Source of the DNA: Pedobacter sp. Leaf176
GTDB lineage: Bacteria > Bacteroidota > Bacteroidia > Sphingobacteriales > Sphingobacteriaceae
Direction of reading: 5' to 3'
Assembly: GCF_001424305.1 (NCBI RefSeq)
Contig: NZ_LMPD01000005.1
Location: 186,001-250,000 of the forward strand
DNA: 64,000 nt
A program made the position numbers and the translations under genes. A model generated the notes under the pieces. That model ran no database searches. It saw nothing but the letters and a program-made list of their open reading frames with translations, and had not been told where the DNA came from. Shown here in pieces: positions 27,830 to 36,405 of this stretch; the stretch's first letter is position 1; each line of letters starts with the position of its first letter.

Positions 27830-28491
27830 GGTTTTAAAAGTTTTGATTTGAATAAAATATCACTCCCGAGACGCAGATCCTGATTGATAAAGCCCTGATA
27901 GGGATTAAGCGAACGGAAGACTCCATTCATTTTTGTCCAGTACATGGATTTTTTCATGCTGAATACCAGGGCACGGATGACGCGGAGCTCTAGGGCAATT
28001 TTCTTAAGCAGCGCATCGCGCTTTTCGAAATCCATGAGGACGTTTTCGCCTTCCTTCAATACAAAAGCAGAGACTTCTGAAAATAGGTTTATCCCCCTAT
28101 CTTTTACCTGGCGGGAAACGTCTTCTGCAAAAAGCAGCAGATGGGGATCTGATTTGGCGATATCAATCATCCCGGCACTTTCCGATGAAATCTCGGCAAC
28201 CAGTGAGCCGATCTGTCTGACCGCGATTGCTGTTTTGAGCCCCTGATCAACTTCTCTTAAGGAAGACAGGATTAATGACTGAACCATAACGACCGCGCCC
28301 AGATTGAGATTAATATCCGAAAGGCGGTTGTTGATCGTATTTAAATAACTGTTATACGTATTTTCAGCTGCCAGACGTACTGCTCCATTTTCATTTACGA
28401 TATTAAAATGCCCGCGGTCAAAAACTAGCCTTTGAGCTTTACTACAATAATGACCAATCAGCATTAAAAAAATTAAAATAAGCAATTTCAT
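27826..28491 (-). CDS. VirB5/TrbJ-like protein, paralogue 1
   Basis: This is one of three tandem related proteins of about 220 residues. It has an N-terminal signal peptide, a helical body with SEVSAFVLKEGENVLMDFEKRD and a C-terminal segment KMNGVFRSLNPYQGFINQD. The gene at 29149 shares these segments almost position by position. Such proteins lie where periplasmic or surface-exposed VirB5/TrbJ-like subunits are encoded in other systems, so a minor pilus or channel component is likely, but this is inferred from place and helical build. Confidence 0.65.
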   Translation of the reverse strand: MKLLILIFLMLIGHYCSKAQRLVFDRGHFNIVNENGAVRLAAENTYNSYLNTINNRLSDINLNLGAVVMVQSLILSSLREVDQGLKTAIAVRQIGSLVAEISSESAGMIDIAKSDPHLLLFAEDVSRQVKDRGINLFSEVSAFVLKEGENVLMDFEKRDALLKKIALELRVIRALVFSMKKSMYWTKMNGVFRSLNPYQGFINQDLRLGSDILFKSKLLKP

Positions 28492-28495
28492 AACA

Positions 28496-29152
28496 TCAGT
28501 TTTTTAGGATATCTTTTTTTCGCAGGATTTCATCTACCAATTTTTTATCGGTATTGATAAATTCTGAGAAAGGGTTTAGCTGATTGAAGACCTTTTTTCT
28601 TGAAGAATATTGAAGGGTTACCGCCAGTCCTCTGGATGCCCCGGCTATCAGGCGGAGTTCAGTGAGCACATGGGAAAAAAGCATTTTGCGGTCGCTCTGC
28701 TTCATCTGGTTGATGTCCTGCATAGAAAGAGCAAGTCCGTACAAAAAATTCAGCAGTGCATGTGCCCGATCCCCCATATCCAGCTCTGCCTGTATGGCCA
28801 GAACGGAAAGTATAGAATCGTCCTTGCATAAATCAAAAATCATCCCCTGGCTTTCGGTAATATCAGCAATCAATGGATAGGCTTCGATTCCGATCTGCAC
28901 CGCATCAATGGCAAGTCCCAAAGTCTTGAACCGGGACTGGATATCCCTGTATTTATTCTTTAATCTTACCATCAGGGTTTTGTTTGCCTCCTCATTTGCA
29001 GTGGATCCCGCCTGCCTGTCCCTCGCATCAGACTGTTTTCCGTGTTCTGTTTTGCTATTACCCACAAGCTGGTGCAAAAGCCCGACATTCAACTGCGCAT
29101 GAGCAGCTATTGATATGAAAATCATAGCCGTGAAAAATGCTGCGCTTTTCAT
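28496..29152 (-). CDS. VirB5/TrbJ-like protein, paralogue 2 (divergent)
   Basis: A 218-residue secreted helical protein (signal peptide about residues 1-19). Its C-terminal segment KKVFNQLNPFSEFINTDKKL matches the equivalent stretch in the two flanking genes, but the middle is more divergent and contains YLIADIT-like and DMGDRAHALLNFLYGLA segments instead of the SEVSAFVL motif. It overlaps the upstream gene by 4 bp and follows the operon order. I take it to be a diverged copy of the same subunit. Confidence 0.62.
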   Translation of the reverse strand: MKSAAFFTAMIFISIAAHAQLNVGLLHQLVGNSKTEHGKQSDARDRQAGSTANEEANKTLMVRLKNKYRDIQSRFKTLGLAIDAVQIGIEAYPLIADITESQGMIFDLCKDDSILSVLAIQAELDMGDRAHALLNFLYGLALSMQDINQMKQSDRKMLFSHVLTELRLIAGASRGLAVTLQYSSRKKVFNQLNPFSEFINTDKKLVDEILRKKDILKN

Positions 29153-29811
29153 TGCTTGAGCATCTTGGCATTCCTGATAATATCGTCCGCTATGCGTTTA
29201 TCAATATTGATATATCCTGCATAAGGGTTTAGGGAATTTAAGATTCCGCGCTGCTTTGCCCAGTACATCGTACGGTACATGCCATAGGCCACTCCGCGGA
29301 GGATGGTAAGTTCTGTGACGATCCTATTGAGAAGCTTTGCCCGTTCACCGGAATCCATCAGCGCGTCCCTCCCGTCTTTTAATACAAAAGAGCTAACCTC
29401 GGTAGCAAGGTTGATCGAACGGGTTTTGAACTCCCTAGCACCTCCTTCGGCAAACAGCAATAATACCGGGTCACCAGAGGCTAGATTAATCGCCTTATTC
29501 ACATCAATGACAATATCCTGAGAAATCGCATAAATATCCTTAACAGAAAGCAGAGACCTCATTACTCCTGAAACCTCAGATAAGCCTCTGTAAATAGTGG
29601 ATTGAAGGTCATTTACAATTCCAAGCTGACCAGTTACCGCGAGCTGTGCCCTTTGCACAAGAGTAAGGTTGTCGCTGGTTCGGGACAGACCGCTGTTCAT
29701 CACCCCTGCATGGGCAGCCGTGGCCGCAGCGGTTGTTGGGTCAACGTATATTTGTGCGGAGGCCGATTGCACGAAGATTCCAAATAAAAAATAGATGAAT
29801 ATTTTTCGCAT
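29149..29811 (-). CDS. VirB5/TrbJ-like protein, paralogue 3
   Basis: A 220-residue protein with a signal peptide (about residues 1-19), an Ala-rich start, and the shared segments ATEVSSFVLKDGRDALMDSG and QRGILNSLNPYAGYINIDKR. It is clearly related to the gene at 27826. It comes first in the cluster, 11 bp after traG. Similar small helical secreted proteins are given the TraI position in Bacteroidota elements, but I cannot say which of the three corresponds. Confidence 0.67.
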   Translation of the reverse strand: MRKIFIYFLFGIFVQSASAQIYVDPTTAAATAAHAGVMNSGLSRTSDNLTLVQRAQLAVTGQLGIVNDLQSTIYRGLSEVSGVMRSLLSVKDIYAISQDIVIDVNKAINLASGDPVLLLFAEGGAREFKTRSINLATEVSSFVLKDGRDALMDSGERAKLLNRIVTELTILRGVAYGMYRTMYWAKQRGILNSLNPYAGYINIDKRIADDIIRNAKMLKQ

Positions 29812-29822
29812 AAAAATAGAAT

Positions 29823-32261
29823 TTAACTTGTGATGGATGAATTGACTTTCTTGACAAATTCGGGAAGAGAGATTGCGCTCATTTTCATATCGGCAACGAA
29901 ATGTTCCAGTCCCAGAGGATAAGAACCGTAACGCTTGACATAAGATTCGACAGCAGTCTTTTCGGGTTTTTCGGTTGTGAAGGTTAAATACTGAAAAAGC
30001 GACACTTCAACGCCATAGACCTCCCCTATACTTCCGCGCTTAATGTAAACCTCCTTGAATTTCCCGCGTCCGGCCTTATTTTCAAGCGCATTGATGGTAA
30101 ATATCTTTCGCTGCTCTACCTCACTGAGCGCCAGGAGCTTTGCTACCTCTGCATAATTCCCCCTGAACTTGGATTGATCGAGCAGGCAGATGGTGTCGGA
30201 ACTGGCCAGAATGGAATCCTTTATTACAGCATTTCCGATAATATCGCCCAGTTCCTGCGTCACCACAATTGGCTCTCCCCAGAATTTCCTCATCGTTTTA
30301 TAGAGGTAAAGAATGTAGTTAGCCATTAGCGGAGATGCGATTGCCTTCCACGCTTCTTCCAAAATCATCGCTTTTCGCTGGCCTGTACGGTGCCTCATTT
30401 TCTGCAGTACCAAATCCATAATCACCAGCGTCACGATTGGAAAAAGAACCCTATTTTCCTTGATTGAATCAATTTCGTAGACAATAAAACGCTCTGTAAA
30501 ATCTGAGAGATCAGCGCTTTCGTTGAGCAGCCTACCGTACTCTCCGCCAAGACAGAATTTTTTAAGTACATAACGGTACTCATCAAGATCGAAACTGATC
30601 TTCTCATTTTCCTTGATCTCCGAAATCTTAACGATCGAATAATGGTAGAAAGAATCAAAACACAGCGCATAATCAGCCTCTCCTAAAAAGAAGTCTGAAT
30701 AGTAGGCCGAGAGTACATTTGAGAAAACCGTATCCTCAATCTGCGATACGCTTCCCTCTGCACCCTTTAAAAGAAGTCCGATAAGTGTTTTGAGGAAATC
30801 CTTCTTTTCGATGTTATATTCTGCTTCAGAAATAAGAAAGGGATTCATCGTGATCGGATTCTCCTCGGTATAGGTGTAATACTTTCCTCCAAAATAATTG
30901 CATAGCCCGGAATAGGAATGTCCTACATCAACGATCACGATGTCGTAATTATAAAGCATATACTGTTCAAGCAGGCTGTTCATAAAAAAGGATTTACCAG
31001 TACCAGAGCTGCCCAGAACAAATTTTGAACGGTTGGTAATCCTGCCAGATTCCATAGGAAGATCTGCTGGATCTATGCCTACAGGGATTCCTCTCCTATC
31101 GGTAAAGCGCATGAGAAACTTGGAGGGCTCATCCCGCATCAGCCGTTCCTTGTAGAACAGGCAAAGGGCCGCATCCGAAGTGGTGAGGAACCAGTCGTAT
31201 TTTTTCAGTTCCACTGCATTTCCAGGCAAGGCACTCCTAAAGAGTTCCATCTGGTTATAGGCATTCTTGGAGGGGATAATCCCCTGCTGAAATAGGGAAG
31301 CTTCAATAAAGTTACAGCTGGTATCCAGAAGTGGAAGTTCGCAGCAGACCAATAAAGAATAGTGCGCATTGACGAGCAACTGGTTTTCCCTTGCCACATC
31401 TATGAGCAACTTATCAATATCCTCCACACACATCTGATTGGCTGGATCAGGAACTCCGGAATGCCGCTTGCGTTTCAGCTGCAGTTTGTTCAGGGTAATG
31501 CCCTGGGAAGGAATTTCAATTAATTGGTTATAAACAAGACTTTCAATACCCGGAACTGATGACAGGAAAGAAAGGTTGTCCATCGGAAATTCCTGTAGTC
31601 CTTTCCCGTCGTTCGCCATTAAATATGGCCCAATGGATTCAGGCATGTCAATGGAATCGATATTGACCAGGCTCATGCAGCGGATCACCTTTTTCCCAAT
31701 ACCTATTTCAGTATCCCCGGCCCTTAAGTTATTGAGCGAAAAATGGTCTGAGGAGAAATCCATGGCAAGCATCCGCGAAATATAGCGTTCTATCTCACCC
31801 TGGGGCAGTACTTTTGGTGATACCGATGCTCCTTTCAATAGTTCACAGACCTTGGCAATATTGGATACAAAATCCAAAAGGGCTTTCCTGTCATAAACGT
31901 ACATTGCCCTTCGTTTGACCTGACGGGTTATAACCAGATAACTAGAGTGCTCAATATATTCCCTCCCTGAAAAATGCTCATCGTATTTTTGCTGAAGGGG
32001 TTCACTTTGCACTTTCGCCTGATAAGTTCTTTTAGAGAACACATCCTGTTTCTGAATGATATACCCTTCACTCAATATCTTGATCACATTGAGAAGCAGA
32101 AGATGAAAGGCCTGGTAGCCTGCCGGATCAGCGGAATAAATAAGCACCGGATTTTCGATAGAAAGAATTACTGAAAAATCGCCTGACTCACCATAAAGAA
32201 CGGAAAGTCCGCCTATCTCTTCTATTCCGGCATATGGCAGTTTAAATTCCTGTTTTCCCAT
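29823..32261 (-). CDS. traG: conjugation system ATPase TraG (VirB4 family)
   Basis: TraG is the VirB4-type ATPase that powers channel assembly and is the marker gene of the transfer system. The 812-residue protein has Walker A (VLGSSGTGKSFFMN) at about residues 413-426 and Walker B (KAMILEEAWKAIASPL) at about 630-645, with an N-terminal VirB4-type domain before them. The lengths and motif order are normal for the family. Its start overlaps the traF stop by 20 bp, and three VirB5-like genes follow immediately. Confidence 0.95.
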   Translation of the reverse strand: MGKQEFKLPYAGIEEIGGLSVLYGESGDFSVILSIENPVLIYSADPAGYQAFHLLLLNVIKILSEGYIIQKQDVFSKRTYQAKVQSEPLQQKYDEHFSGREYIEHSSYLVITRQVKRRAMYVYDRKALLDFVSNIAKVCELLKGASVSPKVLPQGEIERYISRMLAMDFSSDHFSLNNLRAGDTEIGIGKKVIRCMSLVNIDSIDMPESIGPYLMANDGKGLQEFPMDNLSFLSSVPGIESLVYNQLIEIPSQGITLNKLQLKRKRHSGVPDPANQMCVEDIDKLLIDVARENQLLVNAHYSLLVCCELPLLDTSCNFIEASLFQQGIIPSKNAYNQMELFRSALPGNAVELKKYDWFLTTSDAALCLFYKERLMRDEPSKFLMRFTDRRGIPVGIDPADLPMESGRITNRSKFVLGSSGTGKSFFMNSLLEQYMLYNYDIVIVDVGHSYSGLCNYFGGKYYTYTEENPITMNPFLISEAEYNIEKKDFLKTLIGLLLKGAEGSVSQIEDTVFSNVLSAYYSDFFLGEADYALCFDSFYHYSIVKISEIKENEKISFDLDEYRYVLKKFCLGGEYGRLLNESADLSDFTERFIVYEIDSIKENRVLFPIVTLVIMDLVLQKMRHRTGQRKAMILEEAWKAIASPLMANYILYLYKTMRKFWGEPIVVTQELGDIIGNAVIKDSILASSDTICLLDQSKFRGNYAEVAKLLALSEVEQRKIFTINALENKAGRGKFKEVYIKRGSIGEVYGVEVSLFQYLTFTTEKPEKTAVESYVKRYGSYPLGLEHFVADMKMSAISLPEFVKKVNSSITS

Positions 32262-32550
32262 AACCTCGCCTTAAATAAATACGATGAATGAATATCTCCC
32301 TGGATCTGGTCTTATCATGAAGACCGGATGCCTGCTTGGAATATGTGTAGAGGAGCCCACCGGCTATTGAAAGAATGGTTAAGAGGCCACCGATATACAT
32401 ATTGAGGAGCGCACCGGCTAGGCCTCCTGTGACCAGCCCAAGACCTAAGGAAGAAATTCCATAAGCAATAAACTTCCCTTTGAAACCGCGATAAACAAGG
32501 GGCTTTTGAAGCCCCTTGTAAACTGGATACATCCTCATGCTATACGCCAA
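32242..32550 (-). CDS. traF: conjugative transposon protein TraF (DUF4133, VirB3-like)
   Basis: A 102-residue protein with a short basic start (MYPVYKGLQKPLVYRGFKGK) and two glycine-rich membrane helices (about residues 28-50 and 52-68), matching the VirB3-like DUF4133 family. It overlaps traG by 20 bp and the TraE gene by 11 bp, which points to tight translational coupling. Confidence 0.9.
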   Translation of the reverse strand: MAYSMRMYPVYKGLQKPLVYRGFKGKFIAYGISSLGLGLVTGGLAGALLNMYIGGLLTILSIAGGLLYTYSKQASGLHDKTRSREIFIHRIYLRRGYGKTGI

Positions 32551-32851
32551 AGAAAGCCTTGATCACTACCGATACCAGAACCAGAAAAAGGCAGGAACCT
32601 CCCCAGCCCATAATTTCTTTGTTGATGTCCTGATCTCCGGAATTCCATTTGATGTAGACACGTACCCCGCCGATAATACCTACCACGGCACCAATCGCAA
32701 GGGTGAGTGTAGAAACCGGATCTACATAAGAGGTCAGCGAGGAAGTCGCCGCATTGATTCCTGTTGTTCCTCCCCCAGTCTGGGCGGAAACTGCCTGCAC
32801 TAAACCCAATAGCGCGGCCAATGACAAAAGTCTTTTGCTTTTTCTTGTCAT
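32540..32851 (-). CDS. traE: TraE, DUF4134 pilin-like protein, copy 1
   Basis: A 103-residue protein with a signal peptide ending near residue 23 (QAVSAQT) and two membrane segments: LTLAIGAVVGIIGGVRVYIKW at about residues 49-69 and CLFLVLVSVVIKAFFG at the end. This is the VirB2-like DUF4134 pattern. A second copy lies immediately upstream at 32885. It overlaps traF by 11 bp. A frame at 32535-32951 overlaps both copies in another phase and is not real. Confidence 0.9.
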   Translation of the reverse strand: MTRKSKRLLSLAALLGLVQAVSAQTGGGTTGINAATSSLTSYVDPVSTLTLAIGAVVGIIGGVRVYIKWNSGDQDINKEIMGWGGSCLFLVLVSVVIKAFFGV

Positions 32852-32884
32852 AAAAAAATTGATTTAAATTGAATAAAATTGTAT

Positions 32885-33196
32885 TTACAGTCCGAAAAGA
32901 CCGCGGAGGAATACACCGATGAGAGATAAAAAGAGGCATGAAAAGAACCATCCCATAACCTGCGCATCAATGTGGTGCTTGCCCATCTGCCAATTGGCAT
33001 AAACCCTAAGTCCACCTAGGATTCCTGCGATTGCGCCAATAACCAGTACCAGATCCGAGAGCGAAAAATACCAGCCTTTCACCTCTGCCGAGGCGGAATA
33101 AAACTCTGAGATTCCTGGTTGAGCATTAGCGGAAAAAGTAGAGAGCAAAAAAAAAGAAGCTGACGCTGCCCTTAAAAAGAATAAAGAAAACCTCAT
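32885..33196 (-). CDS. TraE paralogue, DUF4134 pilin-like protein, copy 2
   Basis: A 103-residue secreted membrane protein with the same layout as the neighbouring TraE: signal peptide (about residues 1-25), LVLVIGAIAGILGGLRVYANW, and a C-terminal CLFLSLIGVFLRGLFGL helix. The two copies share the GG-RVY-x-x-W and MGW-x-x-x-CLF patterns but differ elsewhere, so the duplication is old. Both probably feed the VirB2-like core of the channel. Confidence 0.88.
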   Translation of the reverse strand: MRFSLFFLRAASASFFLLSTFSANAQPGISEFYSASAEVKGWYFSLSDLVLVIGAIAGILGGLRVYANWQMGKHHIDAQVMGWFFSCLFLSLIGVFLRGLFGL

Positions 33197-33201
33197 GGAG
33201 T

Positions 33202-33534
33202 TTAGTAAGGTATTGCCCGCGTATGTTCGATGAGGTTGTCTTTCGCAAGGGAAAAAAGCTGTTTTAGTCCAATGCCTCCACTTGAGCTAATTGGACCTGT
33301 TGGCAAATAAGGGGCTGGTTTCTCCTTTTTTTCTGAATCCGTAGGCACAGCCTCCTCAGCTTTCTCTTCCAGGGTAATCAGCTCAGGGGTAAATGTTTGT
33401 GCAAAGAAAAGCTCGTCTTCCGGAGTTTCATTCACACCAACTCTTTGAGATAGAAAAAGATCAAAAAATAAGTTCAGTAAATAATAAACCATATATACAA
33501 TAAAGATTATGGTCAAGAAATTAGTCCAGCTCAT
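33202..33534 (-). CDS. bitopic membrane protein of the transfer operon
   Basis: A 110-residue protein with one N-terminal membrane helix (about residues 5-28, LTIIFIVYMVYYLLNLFFDLF) and an acidic, Pro-rich cytoplasmic or periplasmic tail. It lies 5 bp upstream of TraE and its start overlaps the gene at 33521 by 14 bp. The place corresponds to traD in the CTnDOT order, but I see no sequence signature, so I leave the symbol empty. Confidence 0.65.
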   Translation of the reverse strand: MSWTNFLTIIFIVYMVYYLLNLFFDLFLSQRVGVNETPEDELFFAQTFTPELITLEEKAEEAVPTDSEKKEKPAPYLPTGPISSSGGIGLKQLFSLAKDNLIEHTRAIPY

Positions 33535-33901
33535 GGGTCATATTTTTTAAAGTTTGAGAAATATATTCGTTTAACCAGGGATGGCCTTTTAAAAACTGGT
33601 GGAGGGAAAAAACGATTACCCTGGTCATATCAATATTCGAAGTAATCTTTAGTTGCCTAAGCTTATTCATTGTGCGCTTATCAATGCGGATAAGGATTTT
33701 CTCCTGCCCATCCATATTAAAGTCCCGCAGGGATGAGAGAAAGCTAGCTAGCCGCTTGGTATTCACGACCGTTTCTTTGGATTCAGTTTTTTTTACACCA
33801 ATCTTTTCAGCCCCATGACTGGCCTGGGATTTTTCCGGCAATCCCTTTTCCTCTTGGATCCTTGATTTCAATTGATCGGCAAGGGACTTGATTTCGCTCA
33901 T
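33521..33901 (-). CDS. possible ribbon-helix-helix accessory protein, traB/traC position (DUF3408-like)
   Basis: A 126-residue protein. The first 55 residues are charged and probably disordered. The rest (KILIRIDKRTMNKLRQL, then SNIDMTRVIVFSLHQFL) has the strand-helix-helix shape of a ribbon-helix-helix DNA-binding domain and resembles DUF3408-type proteins. It overlaps the traA ParA gene by 4 bp, a pairing that suggests the two act together, as ParA/ParB-like pairs do. Function is inferred. Confidence 0.6.
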   Translation of the reverse strand: MSEIKSLADQLKSRIQEEKGLPEKSQASHGAEKIGVKKTESKETVVNTKRLASFLSSLRDFNMDGQEKILIRIDKRTMNKLRQLKITSNIDMTRVIVFSLHQFLKGHPWLNEYISQTLKNMTHELD

Positions 33902-34539
33902 GATGATATACCTCTCTTCATAAAGCTGCCATAGATAAAGTCCATTGCCGGCATAAAAACTGGAATTAAAGAGGCCGGGACATGGATGGTTCCTACCCGC
34001 TGAAAATCGATGCGGTCAGAAATACCGGGAGAAATCTTTCCAAATCTGGATAGTACCTTGTCTACCTCTTCCCTGGTTTCATACTTTACGGTTGTTTTAA
34101 TCCTATTTGGCACATACACCATGGGTGATAAATTATTGATCTCCCGACATACAAGCGAAAAGAGCACTGTACTGTCTACAGAAAATTCATCATAATTAAA
34201 CGGGCAGATAATGAGTTCCGCGGAACTGATAATGGGAATCAATAGATCATCGTCCATTTTACCCGGAAGATCAATGAGCACAAACTCATCCCTATTTTGG
34301 TTAAGCAGTTCCAGCAGAGCCGGGAAGTACTTAAGATCAGAGGGAATAACCTCGTAGAGGGGATCGTTCTCAAGAATTTTTGCCTTTTCAAACTTGCCTG
34401 AAATCGAAGCCTGGTAGTCCATATCCAGAACGGTAACCTTCTTTTTTTTAAGCATTGAGAGGAAATAGGCCAGTAACAGGCAGAGTGTACTTTTACCTGC
34501 TCCCCCTTTCTGATTTCCAATTAATATAACCATAAGCAT
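33898..34539 (-). CDS. traA: TraA, ParA-family ATPase
   Basis: A 213-residue MinD/ParA-type ATPase with the deviant Walker A motif KGGAGKST near residues 10-17, FVLIDLPGKMDDD as the switch/Walker B segment, and a C-terminal domain with YVPNRIKTTVKY. In Bacteroidota conjugative transposons the traA gene is of this kind and heads the transfer operon. It overlaps the RHH-like gene by 4 bp and lies 6 bp from the relaxase gene. Confidence 0.88.
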   Translation of the reverse strand: MLMVILIGNQKGGAGKSTLCLLLAYFLSMLKKKKVTVLDMDYQASISGKFEKAKILENDPLYEVIPSDLKYFPALLELLNQNRDEFVLIDLPGKMDDDLLIPIISSAELIICPFNYDEFSVDSTVLFSLVCREINNLSPMVYVPNRIKTTVKYETREEVDKVLSRFGKISPGISDRIDFQRVGTIHVPASLIPVFMPAMDFIYGSFMKRGISS

Positions 34540-34545
34540 AAAAAT

Positions 34546-35736
34546 TTAACGTGTATTGGTTCTTGCTTTTTTTTGCCTGCGCCTATTCCGTCCGAGGATC
34601 TGCTCATCATCAATATCATCAGAGATATCTATATCCAAAGAGAATTCGCCAATGGATATACAATCATGCATTTCAACCTCGTCAGCAGGAAATATTGACT
34701 CTGATGGATTTTCAAGGAGCATCTCTTCCTTTGGAGAAAACTGATTTTCATAAATACCCTCCGAAATGGGTATTGACGTTTTTACTTCTTCGGTTTGGCG
34801 TAAAGTCTCCATAAATTTAGTTATGGACATAATATCGCCACCTTTAAAAACTTCCTTGGTGGAATGGTCTAAAATGGTATAGCCATATGGCGGCTTGTCA
34901 CCTTTAAAATGAAATACAAACTGAAGGCCGAATGAAGAAGATAATTTTTCGCTTAACTCAGAGTTATAGAATATTACTTTTCCTTTCTCGCCACCTGGAA
35001 GATCTTCCCTGATCGCTTGAATTCTGGAATCGGTAATTGGCCTATACTTTGCAAAAATCTGTTTTAACTGTTCCTTTCTTTTCTGATCAGGTGAAAACCG
35101 GGCAATTTTTTGTTCTATTCTGGTTAAGTTTATACTGCCTACTTTTTCACCATACTTTGACAGATCAAGCGTATCCTCCAGAACTTTTAATGCATATCCC
35201 TGTCTTTCAAGCAACATCATAAACTGCGCCTTATTGGAGAAGCTGTATTGAAGTGCCCTCGTCAAAGCTTTTTCAGCAGCATGTTTCTCATCATTACCGA
35301 TAAGTTTATTCAGTACCTTATAAGCCCTGATCTTCTCAAAGCTGTCGGAAATCTTTTTCCCTTCCAGGTCTATTCTTGAAGATACCATATGGATGTGATT
35401 ATTCTGCGTGTCCTTGTGGAAAATGAGAAGATACGGCTGATTTCCATAACCCATGCCCTCTAGCCAGCCTTCGGCCAGTGTAACTAGTTCCCCCTTGTCC
35501 AAGCTTCTGCCCTTTGAAGATATCATTGCATGAAATTGCGGATATACAACCCTGCGGTTTCTGCTCGCTAGGGATGAGAGGTAGTTTATATAATCTCCAG
35601 GCCTGATCTCAGATAGCCCTTGCAGCGCCCCAAAACCGGATACCTTTACCAGTTCTCCCTTATTTTTTTCAACTTTATTGGTATTGTACCTAACTGCCCT
35701 AAAAGTCTTTGATTTCCAAAGAATTTTCACAATCAT
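34546..35736 (-). CDS. mobB: relaxase MobB
   Basis: The relaxase nicks oriT and pilots the single strand into the recipient. The 396-residue protein has a relaxase/mobilisation nuclease domain in the first 150 residues with the metal-binding motif NNHIHMVSSRID near residues 111-122, preceded by YLLIFHKDTQ. An N-terminal tyrosine (AVRYNTNKVEK) may be catalytic. The C-terminal part is charged and probably linker-like. It pairs with MobA, 3 bp upstream, and the candidate oriT lies just beyond. Confidence 0.92.
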   Translation of the reverse strand: MIVKILWKSKTFRAVRYNTNKVEKNKGELVKVSGFGALQGLSEIRPGDYINYLSSLASRNRRVVYPQFHAMISSKGRSLDKGELVTLAEGWLEGMGYGNQPYLLIFHKDTQNNHIHMVSSRIDLEGKKISDSFEKIRAYKVLNKLIGNDEKHAAEKALTRALQYSFSNKAQFMMLLERQGYALKVLEDTLDLSKYGEKVGSINLTRIEQKIARFSPDQKRKEQLKQIFAKYRPITDSRIQAIREDLPGGEKGKVIFYNSELSEKLSSSFGLQFVFHFKGDKPPYGYTILDHSTKEVFKGGDIMSITKFMETLRQTEEVKTSIPISEGIYENQFSPKEEMLLENPSESIFPADEVEMHDCISIGEFSLDIDISDDIDDEQILGRNRRRQKKARTNTR

Positions 35737-35739
35737 AAA

Positions 35740-36156
35740 CTAAGCCTTTAATAATCTGAGTAATTCCCTGGTTGCTCTCTCCATTCCTCTAAATATTGAA
35801 ATGTAATCAGTAAAAATCGTGTTGAACTGAAGTACAATTTCAGCAGAGAGCATTCCTCGTTTATTTAAAAAGTTCGCATGCCGGGCAAGCTGGTTAATGT
35901 TGTTTCCTGACCTACCGATCTCTGCACCGATCTGGTTCAGGTGTTTTAAAACTTCGACAGCATTGATTTTATTTGAAACCGCAGAGGAGATTAAAAGCCT
36001 TTGCCGCAAGAAATCACTTTCTTTCAATCCAAGGGAAAGCCAAAGGTTTCGGAGTAAAGCATATTCTTCCTCGGTAAATCTGGCCTTAATGAACCTGGTT
36101 CTTTTACCATCTAATTTTAAAGGCCTCCCATTCTTTTTCTTGGTCATATTCAACAA
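35740..36156 (-). CDS. mobA: relaxosome accessory protein MobA (MobC/RHH type)
   Basis: A 138-residue DNA-binding protein. The N-terminal part (RFIKARFTEEEYALLRNL) resembles a ribbon-helix-helix domain. The segment IGRSGNNINQLARHAN is the conserved core of the bacterial mobilisation protein family. Such proteins bind oriT and help the relaxase open it. It is the first gene of the leftward mob-tra operon, and hairpins of the candidate oriT lie within 125 bp of its start. Confidence 0.88.
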   Translation of the reverse strand: MLNMTKKKNGRPLKLDGKRTRFIKARFTEEEYALLRNLWLSLGLKESDFLRQRLLISSAVSNKINAVEVLKHLNQIGAEIGRSGNNINQLARHANFLNKRGMLSAEIVLQFNTIFTDYISIFRGMERATRELLRLLKA

Positions 36157-36207
36157 TTAAGGGACATCCTCCGAAGAAGAAAAAACTAGTTGCGACGTTT
36201 TTTCCAT

Positions 36208-36278
36208 CCCGCTACGCCCCCAAGGCGAAAAAAAGCGGGCAAGTTATAGGGTTTTTGAGCAACAAAAACACAACTTGC
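36208..36278. other. candidate origin of transfer (oriT)
   Basis: Two adjacent inverted repeats lie upstream of mobA. The first has CCCGCT (36208) with AGCGGG (36234) and inner CGCC/GGCG. The second has GCAAGTT (36239) with AACTTGC (36272), 26 bp apart. An oriT beside the relaxosome genes is usual in these elements. The nick site cannot be read from the sequence. Confidence 0.5.
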
Positions 36279-36393
36279 AGGCTAAAAAACCAAAATACAC
36301 CAACTATAACGAAAGGATAAAAACCAAAAAACTTAAGCTTGGTTTATTAGGATTTTGTTAAAAAGTATTCCGGCAAAACAGAAAGCCTAAAGC

Positions 36394-36401
36394 TATCTTT
36401 G
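36394..36401 (+). promoter_or_regulatory. possible -7 element of the DUF6965 gene
   Basis: TATCTTTG matches TAnnTTTG and ends 4 bp before the ATG at 36406, so the transcript would be leaderless or nearly so. No -33 TTTG is at the right spacing, which weakens the call. Confidence 0.25.
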
Positions 36402-36405
36402 CCAG

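Noticed and set aside
32535..32951. 138-residue leftward frame
   Set aside because: It overlaps both DUF4134 genes in another phase and is clearly non-coding in composition.
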